Origin: Paenibacillus sp. W2I17
Lineage (GTDB): Bacteria > Bacillota > Bacilli > Paenibacillales > Paenibacillaceae
DNA: 64,000 nucleotides
Direction: 5' to 3'
NCBI RefSeq assembly: GCF_030815985.1
Contig: NZ_JAUSXM010000001.1
Span: 1,426,001 to 1,490,000, forward strand
Shown here: positions 38,349 to 47,441 of the stretch, piece by piece
How positions within the stretch are numbered: position 1 is the first letter of the stretch
How the letters are laid out: the number at the start of each line of letters is the position of its first letter
The notes under the pieces: generated by a model
What the model saw: the letters and a program-made list of their open reading frames with translations, nothing else
Database searches by the model: none
Told to the model about the DNA's origin: nothing
Made by a program: the position numbers and the translations under genes

Positions 38349-39230
38349 CTATCCTTTCACAGCACCCAAAGCAACACTCCCAATAATCTGTTTAGAAAAT
38401 ATAGAGAATACAATAATAATAGGCAGGATTGAGATCGCTACACCCAAATACAAGAGCCCATAATCCATCCCATAGTACCCCTGCACTAGCGCAACCAATA
38501 CCGGAAGCGGATATTTATCCAGGGAGAAAAATAGCACCAGCGGTGTTAGAAAATTATTCCATGATCCGATAAACGTAAATATGCCAAGGGCGGCGATCGC
38601 GGGCCCCAGAATAGGCAGTACAATCTGATTGAACGTCCGGAACTCACCGGCACTGTCCACCCGCGCAGATTCAATAATCTCATCCGGGATGCTGCTCTCC
38701 ATGAACTGTTTGATAAAAAATACATTAAATGCGTTAGCCGCAGCAGGCAAAATAATTGCGGCATAACTATCCAGAAGTCCCATCATGCTGAATAGTCGAT
38801 ATACGCCAATCAAAGCCAGTTGACCCGGTACCATCATGGTTGCTAACAGAAACAGGAACAATCCGTTTCGTCCTTTGAATTTAAATTTGGCAAATCCATA
38901 GGCAGTTAGAGCCCCAATATACAGAGATAATACGGTCGATGTTCCGGCAATAAATATGCTGTTGGCAAACCCACGCCATATGTTGATTTTGGATACCATG
39001 TTCATATAGTTATCAACCAAGAATGATCCAGGGAGAAATGTAAACGTCGAAGCAATCGTTGCATTATTATGTGTGGAATAGATGAGCATCAGATAGAACG
39101 GAATAATACAGAGTACGGCTAGACCAATCAGTAACAGATAAATGATGATCTTGCCCGCCGTTAGTCGCCTTGTGTTGGTATAATGTTGAATCGCTGCATT
39201 TGGTTGTTCCATTGATTTCGCAGTTTGCAT
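38349..39230 (-). CDS. Carbohydrate ABC transporter permease (MalG type)
   Basis: 293 residues with six membrane segments and the EAA loop (EIIESARVDSAGEFRTFNQI, about 190-209). The ribosome site GGGAGGGG precedes ATG. It is the second permease of a binding protein-permease-permease operon, 15 bases after its partner. There is no local ATPase, so it probably shares an MsmX-type ATPase. Confidence 0.93.
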   Translation of the reverse strand: MQTAKSMEQPNAAIQHYTNTRRLTAGKIIIYLLLIGLAVLCIIPFYLMLIYSTHNNATIASTFTFLPGSFLVDNYMNMVSKINIWRGFANSIFIAGTSTVLSLYIGALTAYGFAKFKFKGRNGLFLFLLATMMVPGQLALIGVYRLFSMMGLLDSYAAIILPAAANAFNVFFIKQFMESSIPDEIIESARVDSAGEFRTFNQIVLPILGPAIAALGIFTFIGSWNNFLTPLVLFFSLDKYPLPVLVALVQGYYGMDYGLLYLGVAISILPIIIVFSIFSKQIIGSVALGAVKG

Positions 39231-39245
39231 GAAGAACTCCCCTCC

Positions 39246-40136
39246 CTATGAACGGCTCTTGCGCTTGGTCATGATGAAGGATGCAACAGACAACAATATG
39301 ATAATGATGAACAGGCAAAATGCGATGGCAGCGCCGTAACCAAAACGCGTGCTCTGAAATGCTACATTATAGAGATACATAATACTGGTCATGGCTGCCC
39401 GGTCAGGACCGCCATTGCCGTTGGTTAGTGTAAATGGCTGATCGAAAATCTGGATGCCCCCAATAATGGATGTAATCATCTGAAACAGAATAATTGGACG
39501 AAGCATCGGCACGATAATATGAATGAAAATATGTTTCTTTTTCGCGCCATCCATCTGGGCAGCCTCCAGCAAGGAAGGGTCAATGCCCTGAAGACCAGCT
39601 AGGTAGATGACCATCGAATAGCCAAAGTATTGAAAAAACAAAATGGATGATACAATCAGACGCATAAACCAGGGATCATTTTTCCAGTTAATTGGATCTT
39701 GTATTATGCCAGTCTGCACCAAAAAATGATTCAGTCCGCCAGACTGCCAGTCAAAAATCAAGCTGACAAGCAATCCAAGTGATGCGGCCGTAACGATGTT
39801 GGGAAAAAAGTATACGGCTCTGAAAAAGTCCCGTCCTTTGAGCAGCTTATCATTCAAGATAAAAGCCAACACAAGTGAGATTGTGAGCTGTGGAACTACA
39901 GATACGCCCCAGATGAATAACGTATTAAACAAGGTTTTGTAGAACAACGGGTCTTGTAATACGGCAACGTAGTTACCGATCCCCACAAAGTCAGGTGTCG
40001 TGATCCCATCAAAGTTGGTGAAACTGATGTAGAGCGAATATAAAATGGGATACAGCCCAAAAATGGTGAAAATAATAAAAAACGGAGCAATGAAGTAGTA
40101 GCCGTAATGGTCCTTGCGAATCGTTTTGGCAAACAT
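39246..40136 (-). CDS. Carbohydrate ABC transporter permease (MalF/LacF type)
   Basis: 296 residues with six membrane segments and the EAA loop (LLEAAQMDGAKKKHIFIHI, about 198-216). The ribosome site is GGGGGAT. It lies 54 bases after the binding-protein gene and forms the heterodimeric channel with the MalG-type permease. Confidence 0.93.
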   Translation of the reverse strand: MFAKTIRKDHYGYYFIAPFFIIFTIFGLYPILYSLYISFTNFDGITTPDFVGIGNYVAVLQDPLFYKTLFNTLFIWGVSVVPQLTISLVLAFILNDKLLKGRDFFRAVYFFPNIVTAASLGLLVSLIFDWQSGGLNHFLVQTGIIQDPINWKNDPWFMRLIVSSILFFQYFGYSMVIYLAGLQGIDPSLLEAAQMDGAKKKHIFIHIIVPMLRPIILFQMITSIIGGIQIFDQPFTLTNGNGGPDRAAMTSIMYLYNVAFQSTRFGYGAAIAFCLFIIIILLSVASFIMTKRKSRS

Positions 40137-40190
40137 GTTCTATCCCCCCAGTTATCATCGGATGTGTATATTCAATCGCTTACTTCTAAG

Positions 40191-41456
40191 CTAATCCACT
40201 TCCAGTTCCGGAAATCTCAAGGTGACATCACGTTTGATTCGCTTTACGACTTCTTCCTTGGTCTGAATGTCCTTATTGAGATATAACTGGAGTACAATCT
40301 TGTAGATATCATTGTTAATCGTGGCATCATATTTGGTGCGTTCGTATACAGGTACCCGTTTTGCAGCCTCCGAGAAAAACTCGAAATGCTTCTGTCCTCC
40401 CAAATAAGACGATGAGAGAGACGGGGCAAGTTCATCATTCACAACCATGTTGCTGGTGAAATAATCCTGTTCTTTCGCTAACTCGGACAGAAAGTCGTGG
40501 TCAAAATTATAGAACTCAATAAACTTCCAGGCCAGATCCTTTTTCTCACTTTTACTGTACATCGCGATATAGGTTCCACCTGAACTAAAGGTTGACGGAC
40601 CCTGGGCTAAGCCCCACATGCCTTCGGTATCCGGAGCGTTTGCCTTGAACGTATATTGCAAACCCCAGGTTGCCCCGGGATAAAACATGACCTCTCCTTT
40701 TTGCATGGATGCAGCGTAACCTGCACTTCCATCTTCATACTCGGCAAGTACATTCCGCTCACGTGCTTCACGTACAAGATCGAGCACTTCCAAGTACGTT
40801 GGATCGATGACAAGTTTGCCGTCCTTCACCCAAGGTATACCATCATATGAATTCGATATAGCATTCCAATTCGCCAATGCATGTACTTTATTCCCGCTAA
40901 GTTGCTGCACCTTCTCTCCAATCTCGAAGATCTTCTCCCATGTATCGATCTGTGAACCCACCTGCTCAGGATCATCGGTGCCCAGATATTTCTTCGCCAA
41001 ATCCCGACGATAGTAGATGCCCCCTGGTGTTCCCTGATAACCTATCGCTCTGACATTTCCCTCACTGTCCTGTTCATTGGCCTGAACAAAAGCATATTGT
41101 TCCTGGATAAGTTCATTGGCGTTATACGGCGAAGCTGATAAATTCTCCAGATATGGAACGTCAATCAGCTCTCGAATATTCGCATTTTCAATCATAAATA
41201 CATCTGGAGCCTTCGAGGTTGTCTGTAGCGCAGATTTCAGCTTGGTGATATAGAAATTACCGGGGATGTTGACAAAGTTCACTTTGATGTCAGGATATTT
41301 CTGTTCGAATTTCTCGATGGCGTACCCTGCTTCATCTGTAAAACTCCACACGGTAATTTCCTGTTGCTTGGTTTGATTCGATGGGCTGAACTGACAACCA
41401 GCTAACAACATCGCTGCACATACAAATACAATAGTTGGCTTAAACAACTTCTTCAT
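40191..41456 (-). CDS. Extracellular sugar-binding lipoprotein
   Basis: 421 residues. The signal peptide ends in the lipobox LLAGC (Cys 21). It is a family-1 solute-binding protein with ITVWSFTDEAGYAIEKFEQKYPDIKV at the first strand-helix unit and two lobes; the ligand is unknown. The ribosome site is GAAGGAGGGGG. It is the first gene of the operon, and a cre-like site lies 19-32 bases upstream of the start. Confidence 0.93.
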   Translation of the reverse strand: MKKLFKPTIVFVCAAMLLAGCQFSPSNQTKQQEITVWSFTDEAGYAIEKFEQKYPDIKVNFVNIPGNFYITKLKSALQTTSKAPDVFMIENANIRELIDVPYLENLSASPYNANELIQEQYAFVQANEQDSEGNVRAIGYQGTPGGIYYRRDLAKKYLGTDDPEQVGSQIDTWEKIFEIGEKVQQLSGNKVHALANWNAISNSYDGIPWVKDGKLVIDPTYLEVLDLVREARERNVLAEYEDGSAGYAASMQKGEVMFYPGATWGLQYTFKANAPDTEGMWGLAQGPSTFSSGGTYIAMYSKSEKKDLAWKFIEFYNFDHDFLSELAKEQDYFTSNMVVNDELAPSLSSSYLGGQKHFEFFSEAAKRVPVYERTKYDATINNDIYKIVLQLYLNKDIQTKEEVVKRIKRDVTLRFPELEVD

Positions 41457-41474
41457 AGGCCCCCTCCTTCAAAA

Positions 41475-41488
41475 AGGAAACGCTTACA
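41475..41488 (-). promoter_or_regulatory. cre/LacI-type operator before the sugar ABC operon
   Basis: The minus strand reads TGTAAGCGTTTCCT, one mismatch from the CcpA consensus with the central CG dyad. Because LacI-family operators share this core, it could instead be the target of the LacI-type regulator encoded at 42544-43542. Confidence 0.6.
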
Positions 41489-41541
41489 ATTTATTAGAGT
41501 ATATTGATTTTGGAGAGGGCTTTCTCCACAAATATTGTGCA

Positions 41542-42426
41542 TTACCCTCCATATTTTGTGATATTCGTACGATGTTTCTTACGAAATTCGGAGGGTGTGC
41601 AGTCATTATATTTTTTAAAAAGACGATTATAGGAGTTAACATTGTTAAATCCGTGTCCGATCGCAATCTCCAGAATCGTATCCTGACGGAACAATAAGGC
41701 CCACTCGGACTTGATAATTCGAAAATGATTCAAGTATTCCATCAGTGTTACTCCCTTGATCTCTTTGAACAGCTTGCAGACATGGAACTTGCTGAATTTA
41801 ATATGTTCCGCCACCTGTTCCAGCTTAATGGGCTCAGCATAGTGCTCCTCCAGGTATTCACAGACCGATTCAAGGAATTCAAATTTTTTGGAAGAAGTAC
41901 ATGCCCATCCTGATGAGGAAGATTCATCGGTGATAACTGGTACTTTTGTACGTAGTAAAAGTATGATGAGATCATACAACCTGGATACCATTAACCATCG
42001 GTATCCCGGCTTCTGATCTTTCTTCTCGGTAATGATGTCATCTATATATTGAGTCAGATTGCTCTGACTTCCCGTATTCGAGGGAATAACAGTTGTTTTG
42101 TTGAAAAGTTGTCCGAGATCCTGAATTTCAGCTTCGGTCGTGAAACTCCCGGTTAACAATTCGAGTCGGAACAAGATAATGGTCAAATGTTCGGTCCCCG
42201 GCAAAAAGCAGTGCACATCCCCTGGTTTGATCAGCAGCACATCCCCTTTTTCCAACTCACACACGTGGTCGTTCACGCCAATTCTGGCGCTCTTTCCATT
42301 GACGAGAACCAGTTCAACCTCATCATGCCAGTGTGCAGCATAATTGAACTGATTTCCTGTATGAATTACCCGAATGGGAAAACCTTCTTGCATATGGCCT
42401 GTCTCCAAAAAAGTGGGTACGCCCAT
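41542..42426 (-). CDS. AraC-family regulator with cupin sensor domain
   Basis: 294 residues from ATG 42426 (GGAGG 8 bases upstream; the ATG five codons earlier overlaps that site). The N-terminal cupin (AAHWHDEVELVLVNG near 30, KPGDVHCF near 68) binds the effector. The C-terminal double HTH (about 190-290) contains KLEQVAEHIKFSKFHVCKLF and EIAIGHGFNNVNSYNRLFKK. It lies immediately upstream of the binding-protein gene and is probably the activator of the transporter operon. Confidence 0.92.
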   Translation of the reverse strand: MGVPTFLETGHMQEGFPIRVIHTGNQFNYAAHWHDEVELVLVNGKSARIGVNDHVCELEKGDVLLIKPGDVHCFLPGTEHLTIILFRLELLTGSFTTEAEIQDLGQLFNKTTVIPSNTGSQSNLTQYIDDIITEKKDQKPGYRWLMVSRLYDLIILLLRTKVPVITDESSSSGWACTSSKKFEFLESVCEYLEEHYAEPIKLEQVAEHIKFSKFHVCKLFKEIKGVTLMEYLNHFRIIKSEWALLFRQDTILEIAIGHGFNNVNSYNRLFKKYNDCTPSEFRKKHRTNITKYGG

Positions 42427-42532
42427 CGTATCAACCTCCATTTATTTCCAACGAAAAATACTCCTCGTCTTTATATTATGCATTAATGGCTACTCTCCTT
42501 TCTTTTTAAGTATTTAAAATTCTATAAAATGC

Positions 42533-42562
42533 AAAAAAACTCCTCAACTCAGGTTGAGGAGC
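42533..42562 (-). terminator. Terminator at the end of the lacI-type gene
   Basis: CTCCTCAACCTGAGTTGAGGAG followed by seven Ts on the minus strand. The stem overlaps the last codons of the gene. Confidence 0.85.
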
Positions 42563-43542
42563 CGAACAGAATCACGTTCCACGCATTGGATGTCCAGTGT
42601 ATATAACGTCTCTACGATCTCTCCGTTCAACAATTGGAAGAGAACATGACCTGCAAGCTGGCCTGCATCCCTCTTCGGCTGACGAAATGTGGTTAGAGGT
42701 GGATTCATGTATTGAGATGCAGGTATATTGTCAAAGCCAATTACGGATAACTGCTCAGGTATTGAAATATCATGCTCCCTGAAGGCTTCCAAGCCGCCGA
42801 TCGCCATTTCATCATTTGCAAAAAATACAGCGGATGGCAACTCTCCTTCAAGCAGTTTCTTGGCTGCATCGTACCCATCTTGCTTCATGTATTGTCCGCC
42901 AATTTTCCATTCGGGGTTCTCTTCGATGCCTGCCTCCTTTAAGGCTTTCAAATAACCTTGATAACGATGGAGATTACATTCCGATTGTGACGGGCCACTA
43001 ATATAAGCTATTGTCCGATGCCCTTTATCGATCAGATAACGGGTAGCCAAGTAACCGCCTTGCGTATCACTCATCAAAACCTTTACAATATGTTGAGCAT
43101 CCAGATCCCGATCCATGACAACAATCGGAAACCCTGCTTCAGATGCTTCAACAAGCAACTGATCTTGAATATTCTGAGCGATAACAATAGCTCCGTCAAT
43201 TCTTCGTTCACGAATGTAACGATGGGCTGTCGACTTCTCTCCACCCAACGAACTACATACGATCATATCGTATCCATGACTCATGACGACGGTTTCTATT
43301 CCGTTCACCAAATCCGAGAAATACGGACTGGACATGTCATGGACAATAACACCAATGGTTTGTGTACTATTTCGTTTTAATTCCGATGCAGGACCATGCC
43401 TAACATAATTGAGTTGACTCGCTGCCTCAAGTACTCGGAGTCTTGTCGGCTCACTTACATTCCCTTTATCGTTGAGTACGCAAGATACGGTCGAACTGGC
43501 TACACCAGCCATCTTGGCTACATCTTTAATCGTTGTCATCAT
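42544..43542 (-). CDS. LacI-family transcriptional repressor
   Basis: 332 residues. The N-terminal HTH and hinge are TIKDVAKMAGVASSTVSCVL (residues 3-22). The effector domain (61-332) has the periplasmic-binding-protein fold, with IGVIVHDMSSPYFSDL and FANDEMAIGG. GAGGAG precedes the ATG pair. Its own terminator separates it from the AraC gene, so it is an independent unit next to the sugar transporter, which it may repress through the 41475-41488 dyad (inference). Confidence 0.93.
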   Translation of the reverse strand: MMTTIKDVAKMAGVASSTVSCVLNDKGNVSEPTRLRVLEAASQLNYVRHGPASELKRNSTQTIGVIVHDMSSPYFSDLVNGIETVVMSHGYDMIVCSSLGGEKSTAHRYIRERRIDGAIVIAQNIQDQLLVEASEAGFPIVVMDRDLDAQHIVKVLMSDTQGGYLATRYLIDKGHRTIAYISGPSQSECNLHRYQGYLKALKEAGIEENPEWKIGGQYMKQDGYDAAKKLLEGELPSAVFFANDEMAIGGLEAFREHDISIPEQLSVIGFDNIPASQYMNPPLTTFRQPKRDAGQLAGHVLFQLLNGEIVETLYTLDIQCVERDSVRLLNLS

Positions 43543-43703
43543 ATATACTCCTCAAAGACAGTTTCATCTGTTTAGTCCATCATGGCAGTAACACAGCAAT
43601 ACACACGGAATAGTTCACTAGCATTTTAACACGTCAGTCCAATCATGTCTCTTAGCAAAACATCAACTACGAAAAAACATATTAAAGAAACCGAGGTGCC
43701 TTC

Positions 43704-44129
43704 ATGAGATTTAGTGAATATATAATAGGTCAGCGTTACGAAACCACATCCTTGAGATTATCCAAGCGTGATATTATTGAGTTTGCCACAATCTATGACC
43801 CACAGTACATGCATTTGGATGAGGAAAAGGCCAAGCAAGGCCGCTTTGGCAGTTTAATTGCTTCTGGCATGCAAACGATGAATATCTCCTTTAAATTATG
43901 GATTGAGGTTGGGGTCTATGGAGAGCATGTCGTGGCGGGCACCGGAATGAATAACATTCAATTCCTGAAACCTGTCTTTCCGGATGATGAACTTCATGTC
44001 ATTGCAGAAGTCATTGGACTGTCTCCCAGACGAAAAGGAAATGGGATTGTTACGGTGCTGCTGAGTACTTTCAATCAGAAAAATCAAAAGGTATTTCAGG
44101 CAGAATTAAGTGCATTAATCGATAATTAA
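43704..44129 (+). CDS. MaoC-like hotdog-fold dehydratase
   Basis: 141 residues. The hotdog signature includes the catalytic pair region YDPQYMHLDEEKAKQ (Asp 31 and His 36) and FGSLIASGMQTM. R-specific enoyl-CoA hydratases share this motif. GAGGTG is 5 bases before ATG. It is a single gene facing the aminotransferase gene across a shared terminator. Confidence 0.92.
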   Translation: MRFSEYIIGQRYETTSLRLSKRDIIEFATIYDPQYMHLDEEKAKQGRFGSLIASGMQTMNISFKLWIEVGVYGEHVVAGTGMNNIQFLKPVFPDDELHVIAEVIGLSPRRKGNGIVTVLLSTFNQKNQKVFQAELSALIDN

Positions 44130-44143
44130 GGCTGAGAAAAGCC

Positions 44144-44170
44144 CAAAAAAGCCGCCAATTGGCGGCTTTT
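44144..44170. terminator. Bidirectional terminator
   Basis: AAAAAAGCCGCC and GGCGGCTTTT pair perfectly, with A- and T-runs on both sides. It is the most symmetric member of the terminator family and serves the converging genes ending at 44129 and 44197. Confidence 0.9.
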
Positions 44171-44196
44171 CGTAGATATATCACATTGAAGCATTT

Positions 44197-45387
44197 TTAA
44201 GCGTTATACCCTTTCAATACCTGCCCCAAAATCTCTACGCCCTTGACAATCTGTTCGTCTGACGGAGTTGAGAAATTAAGTCTGATGGCATTACAAGGGT
44301 CTTGCTCGTTCACCAGGAATGCATTTCCCGGTACAACCGCAACCCCTTGAGCTGCCGCTGTCTTGGCATAATCAAGCATTGGCACATGTACTGGCAGATC
44401 ACACCAGAGGAACAGTCCACCATCCGGTTGGGTATAGGTAATGGACTCACCCATATGCTCTTGCAGCTTGTCCATCATCAATGTTGCTTTTCTCCGATAG
44501 ACCTCACGAATGCTGTTAATATGCCCCGCGTAGTCATACTCTGTCATGAACTTGTATGCCAGAATCTGTGGAAGCATGGCCGTATGTACGTCTTCTCCCT
44601 GTTTGGCAACAACCATCTTCTCCACGACTTCATGGGGCGCTTGTACAAAACCAACGCGCAGTCCAGCCGACAGAATTTTGGAGAATGATCCAACATAGAT
44701 GACCAGACCCTCATCATCCATAGACTTGATGGTTGGCACATCATCTCCATTGAATCGAAGTTCTCCGTACGGGTTATCTTCCAATATCATAACGCCATAC
44801 TTCTTAGCCAGTTCGTATATGGCCTTACGTTTTGCAAGACTCGTTGTTACACCAGTCGGATTCTGAAAACTCGGGATCACGTAGATCAGTTTCACATTGG
44901 GCTCCGTTTGCAGTGCCTGTTCCAGCTTCTCGATATCCATACCGTCCATCTCCATCGGAACACCGGCAAGCTTTGCACCGGATGCCCGGAAGGAGTTCAG
45001 GGAACCGATAAAGCTCGGACTCTCACAGATAATCGTGTCCCCTTCATTACAGAACACTTTACAGGCCAGTTCAATCCCCTGCTGCGCTCCAGATACGATG
45101 AACAATTGATCGGATGGTTTACCCGTATCAAAACCTGTCTTCAAATGTTGAGTCAATGCTTCCCTAAGGGGAACATATCCTTCCGTAATCCCATATTGCA
45201 GAGCTGTGACCGGGTCATGCTCCAGAATGGATTGAGTGAATGTGCGAATCGCCTCAATAGGAAAGGTTTCCGGAGCAGGATTTCCCGCGGAGAATGGAAT
45301 CACATTTTGTCCCGAAGAAGCCTTCAGAATCTCACGAATAATGGATGGTTGCAGTGCTGCGATACGATTGGAAAATGAATAGTTCAT
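44197..45387 (-). CDS. PLP-dependent class I/II aminotransferase (2-aminoadipate aminotransferase-like)
   Basis: 396 residues from ATG 45387 (GGGAGG 11 bases upstream). It has PLP-site landmarks: the glycine-rich region VSGAQQGIELACKVF near residue 100, YVIPSFQNPTGVT near 170, and the Schiff-base lysine in YVGSFSKILSAGLRVGF near 230. The group transfers amino groups among aromatic, branched or 2-aminoadipate substrates. It is monocistronic. Confidence 0.93.
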   Translation of the reverse strand: MNYSFSNRIAALQPSIIREILKASSGQNVIPFSAGNPAPETFPIEAIRTFTQSILEHDPVTALQYGITEGYVPLREALTQHLKTGFDTGKPSDQLFIVSGAQQGIELACKVFCNEGDTIICESPSFIGSLNSFRASGAKLAGVPMEMDGMDIEKLEQALQTEPNVKLIYVIPSFQNPTGVTTSLAKRKAIYELAKKYGVMILEDNPYGELRFNGDDVPTIKSMDDEGLVIYVGSFSKILSAGLRVGFVQAPHEVVEKMVVAKQGEDVHTAMLPQILAYKFMTEYDYAGHINSIREVYRRKATLMMDKLQEHMGESITYTQPDGGLFLWCDLPVHVPMLDYAKTAAAQGVAVVPGNAFLVNEQDPCNAIRLNFSTPSDEQIVKGVEILGQVLKGYNA

Positions 45388-45506
45388 CTTAAATAGTGCC
45401 TCCCGACATTTCATCTGAATTAACTCTCTATCATTACATTAGATTCTATTATACGAGCATTTCCCGAATTTCCAAACTGTCTCCGCAAAATTAATGTTTA
45501 TACGCC

Positions 45507-45535
45507 AAAAAAGAGGCCGCCGTCAGCAACCTCTT
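45507..45535 (-). terminator. Terminator after the polyketide cassette
   Basis: A GAGG-type stem with GGCCTC and a T-run on the minus strand, 32 bases past the oxidoreductase stop. It is a diverged member of the terminator family. Confidence 0.75.
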
Positions 45536-45566
45536 TCGCATAAGTATTGAGTAAAATTTCAGCCTA

Positions 45567-46715
45567 TTAGCGCGCTGCGTTCATCTCGGATAACCGCGTG
45601 GCCTTCACAACATAAGCAGCTAGACCGGGGATCATCCGGGCCAGACCAGGATAGAATTTATTGGTTTTAGCAAAAGCCAGCTTTTGAATTCTTCTTGCGC
45701 GTCTGAGCAATTGAGTGAATTCACGGCTTGCTTCCAGCGTGTAATTACTCTGCCAATCGGCATGTTCAATGTCGCCTTGCAGGTACTTGTCAGTCCACCT
45801 TGCACACAGGAGTGAAGAGCGAAGGGCAATGGACATTCCGTCTCCACATAAGGGCGGTATCATCAGCATGGCATCCCCAATATGCGGATATTGGGACCAC
45901 GGTTCTGGAACATTGGACAGATGCAGCGGTGCAATCGACACTTGCGTTCCATCTACAGGCTTTCCTTCGGCTAAACGGGCTGCCAAACTCACGTTTGTCA
46001 GGGATGCCGCCTGTAAAATATCGTTTACAGACTTGCCACTTCCCTGAACGGTATCCAGTGTCAACAATGCGGCGACATTCACAATGCCATCCTCAATCGG
46101 GGAAATGCCCACGTAACCACCCTCGCAAAAATATAACTCTACCCGTGCGGGAATCTCTATCCCGCTGAAGTGGGACTTAACGCCAACGTATACGGTTTGG
46201 TCCCGTAGATCAGGTGCGGAAGCCATCCCGCGTGGTTTTTTGGTCCCATGTGCCCCGATAACGGCTTTGGCTCTGTAACTGATCCGCTCATCTCCCTGTT
46301 TCACCTGAACCTCATAACTGGCATCCTCAAGCTGCTCGATGCTCGTTATGGTCGCTTTGGTCACAATCTGGGCTCCGGCCTCCAGAGCCTTCAGATGCAA
46401 AATCTGGTCCAGCTCATATCGACTTATGCCATATGCGAATCCCGGCAGCGGTGCTTCGATCACTCCGCCTTGTGGCATAACGATTTTGGCATGATCCATG
46501 GTGCTGGGTTTCTTCGACTGGTCTAGAAGGTGAATATCCAGAACTTCTAACATCTCCTTGGTTTCGGGTGACATGAACTCACCGCAGGTTTTGTGCCGCG
46601 GGAACTCCTGGCGATCCAGCAAAAGGGTCCGATGGCCTTTTCCTGCCAGTTGCATTGCACATGTACTGCCGGCAATTCCGGCTCCGATGACAATCACATC
46701 TATCGATTTCGACAC
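45567..46715 (-). CDS. FAD-dependent oxidoreductase (geranylgeranyl reductase-like) of the type III PKS cassette
   Basis: 382 residues, starting at GTG 46715 with AGGTGA upstream and only 6 bases after the methyltransferase stop. The N-terminal FAD motif is VIVIGAGIAGSTCAMQLAGKG; RYELDQIL and CGDGMS (second FAD contact) follow later. The family includes geranylgeranyl reductases and aromatic hydroxylases. In this cassette it probably hydroxylates or oxidises the alkyl pyrone/resorcinol product (inference). Confidence 0.9.
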   Translation of the reverse strand: MSKSIDVIVIGAGIAGSTCAMQLAGKGHRTLLLDRQEFPRHKTCGEFMSPETKEMLEVLDIHLLDQSKKPSTMDHAKIVMPQGGVIEAPLPGFAYGISRYELDQILHLKALEAGAQIVTKATITSIEQLEDASYEVQVKQGDERISYRAKAVIGAHGTKKPRGMASAPDLRDQTVYVGVKSHFSGIEIPARVELYFCEGGYVGISPIEDGIVNVAALLTLDTVQGSGKSVNDILQAASLTNVSLAARLAEGKPVDGTQVSIAPLHLSNVPEPWSQYPHIGDAMLMIPPLCGDGMSIALRSSLLCARWTDKYLQGDIEHADWQSNYTLEASREFTQLLRRARRIQKLAFAKTNKFYPGLARMIPGLAAYVVKATRLSEMNAAR

Positions 46716-46721
46716 GTAAGA

Positions 46722-47441
46722 TCACCTGCCTTTCGTGGGAATAACAACAGAGTAACGGAATAAGGGCTTCCATTCATAGGTCATCGTATTATGATTGAGA
46801 CGTTGTTTAAGTTCCTTCCAATCCCTCCCTGTAAAACCTTTGGCTACAGAAAGAGGCCCATCATGACGAATATAACGATTGCGCGAGATCATCCGTGTAG
46901 TAATCCAGACCGCCTTATAGGATACGGGATGACGGTGAATATCATTAATAACGACACCGTATCTGGATGCTCGCAACATATGAGAAACCATATCAACCAG
47001 TTGATCTCCGTCAAAATGATGCACAAACTGGGAACCTGTCACGATATCTGCTGAAGCATCCGGCAGTTGTGTAAGATCGGCACGTTGTACCCGGACTCGG
47101 GGTTCGTCACGGAATAGTTTTCTCGCTTCCTCACACGCTTCTTCCGTCAGATCAACCAGCGTAATTTCCAGCTGAACACCCTGACGATCTGCCCATTGCA
47201 GTAGTTTCTGGTTCACATCTCCTGAACCTGCCCCCACATCCAGTAGGGTCAGCTTAACCGGCCTGCCGACTGAGTTCCATAACTTCTCTACACCAGCCAG
47301 AGTTGGGCCAGGTGCTGCAAATATTTTGTTAAGACGTCTCAGATGTCTAAGCGCTTCACGCAGCTCCTCCCCTCCCAGAGAAAAGTCATCCATCAGTTCA
47401 TCTTCCTTGGCTCGAATGGACAATGTTCTAAAAAAGGACAT
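46722..47441 (-). CDS. SAM-dependent methyltransferase of the type III PKS cassette
   Basis: 239 residues from ATG 47441 (GGAGG 9 bases upstream). It overlaps the end of the synthase gene by 14 bases, so translation is coupled. Motif I is LLDVGAGSGDVNQ near residue 66, motif II LVDLTEEA, and GSQFVHHFDGDQLV follows. It probably O- or C-methylates the polyketide product. Confidence 0.9.
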   Translation of the reverse strand: MSFFRTLSIRAKEDELMDDFSLGGEELREALRHLRRLNKIFAAPGPTLAGVEKLWNSVGRPVKLTLLDVGAGSGDVNQKLLQWADRQGVQLEITLVDLTEEACEEARKLFRDEPRVRVQRADLTQLPDASADIVTGSQFVHHFDGDQLVDMVSHMLRASRYGVVINDIHRHPVSYKAVWITTRMISRNRYIRHDGPLSVAKGFTGRDWKELKQRLNHNTMTYEWKPLFRYSVVIPTKGR

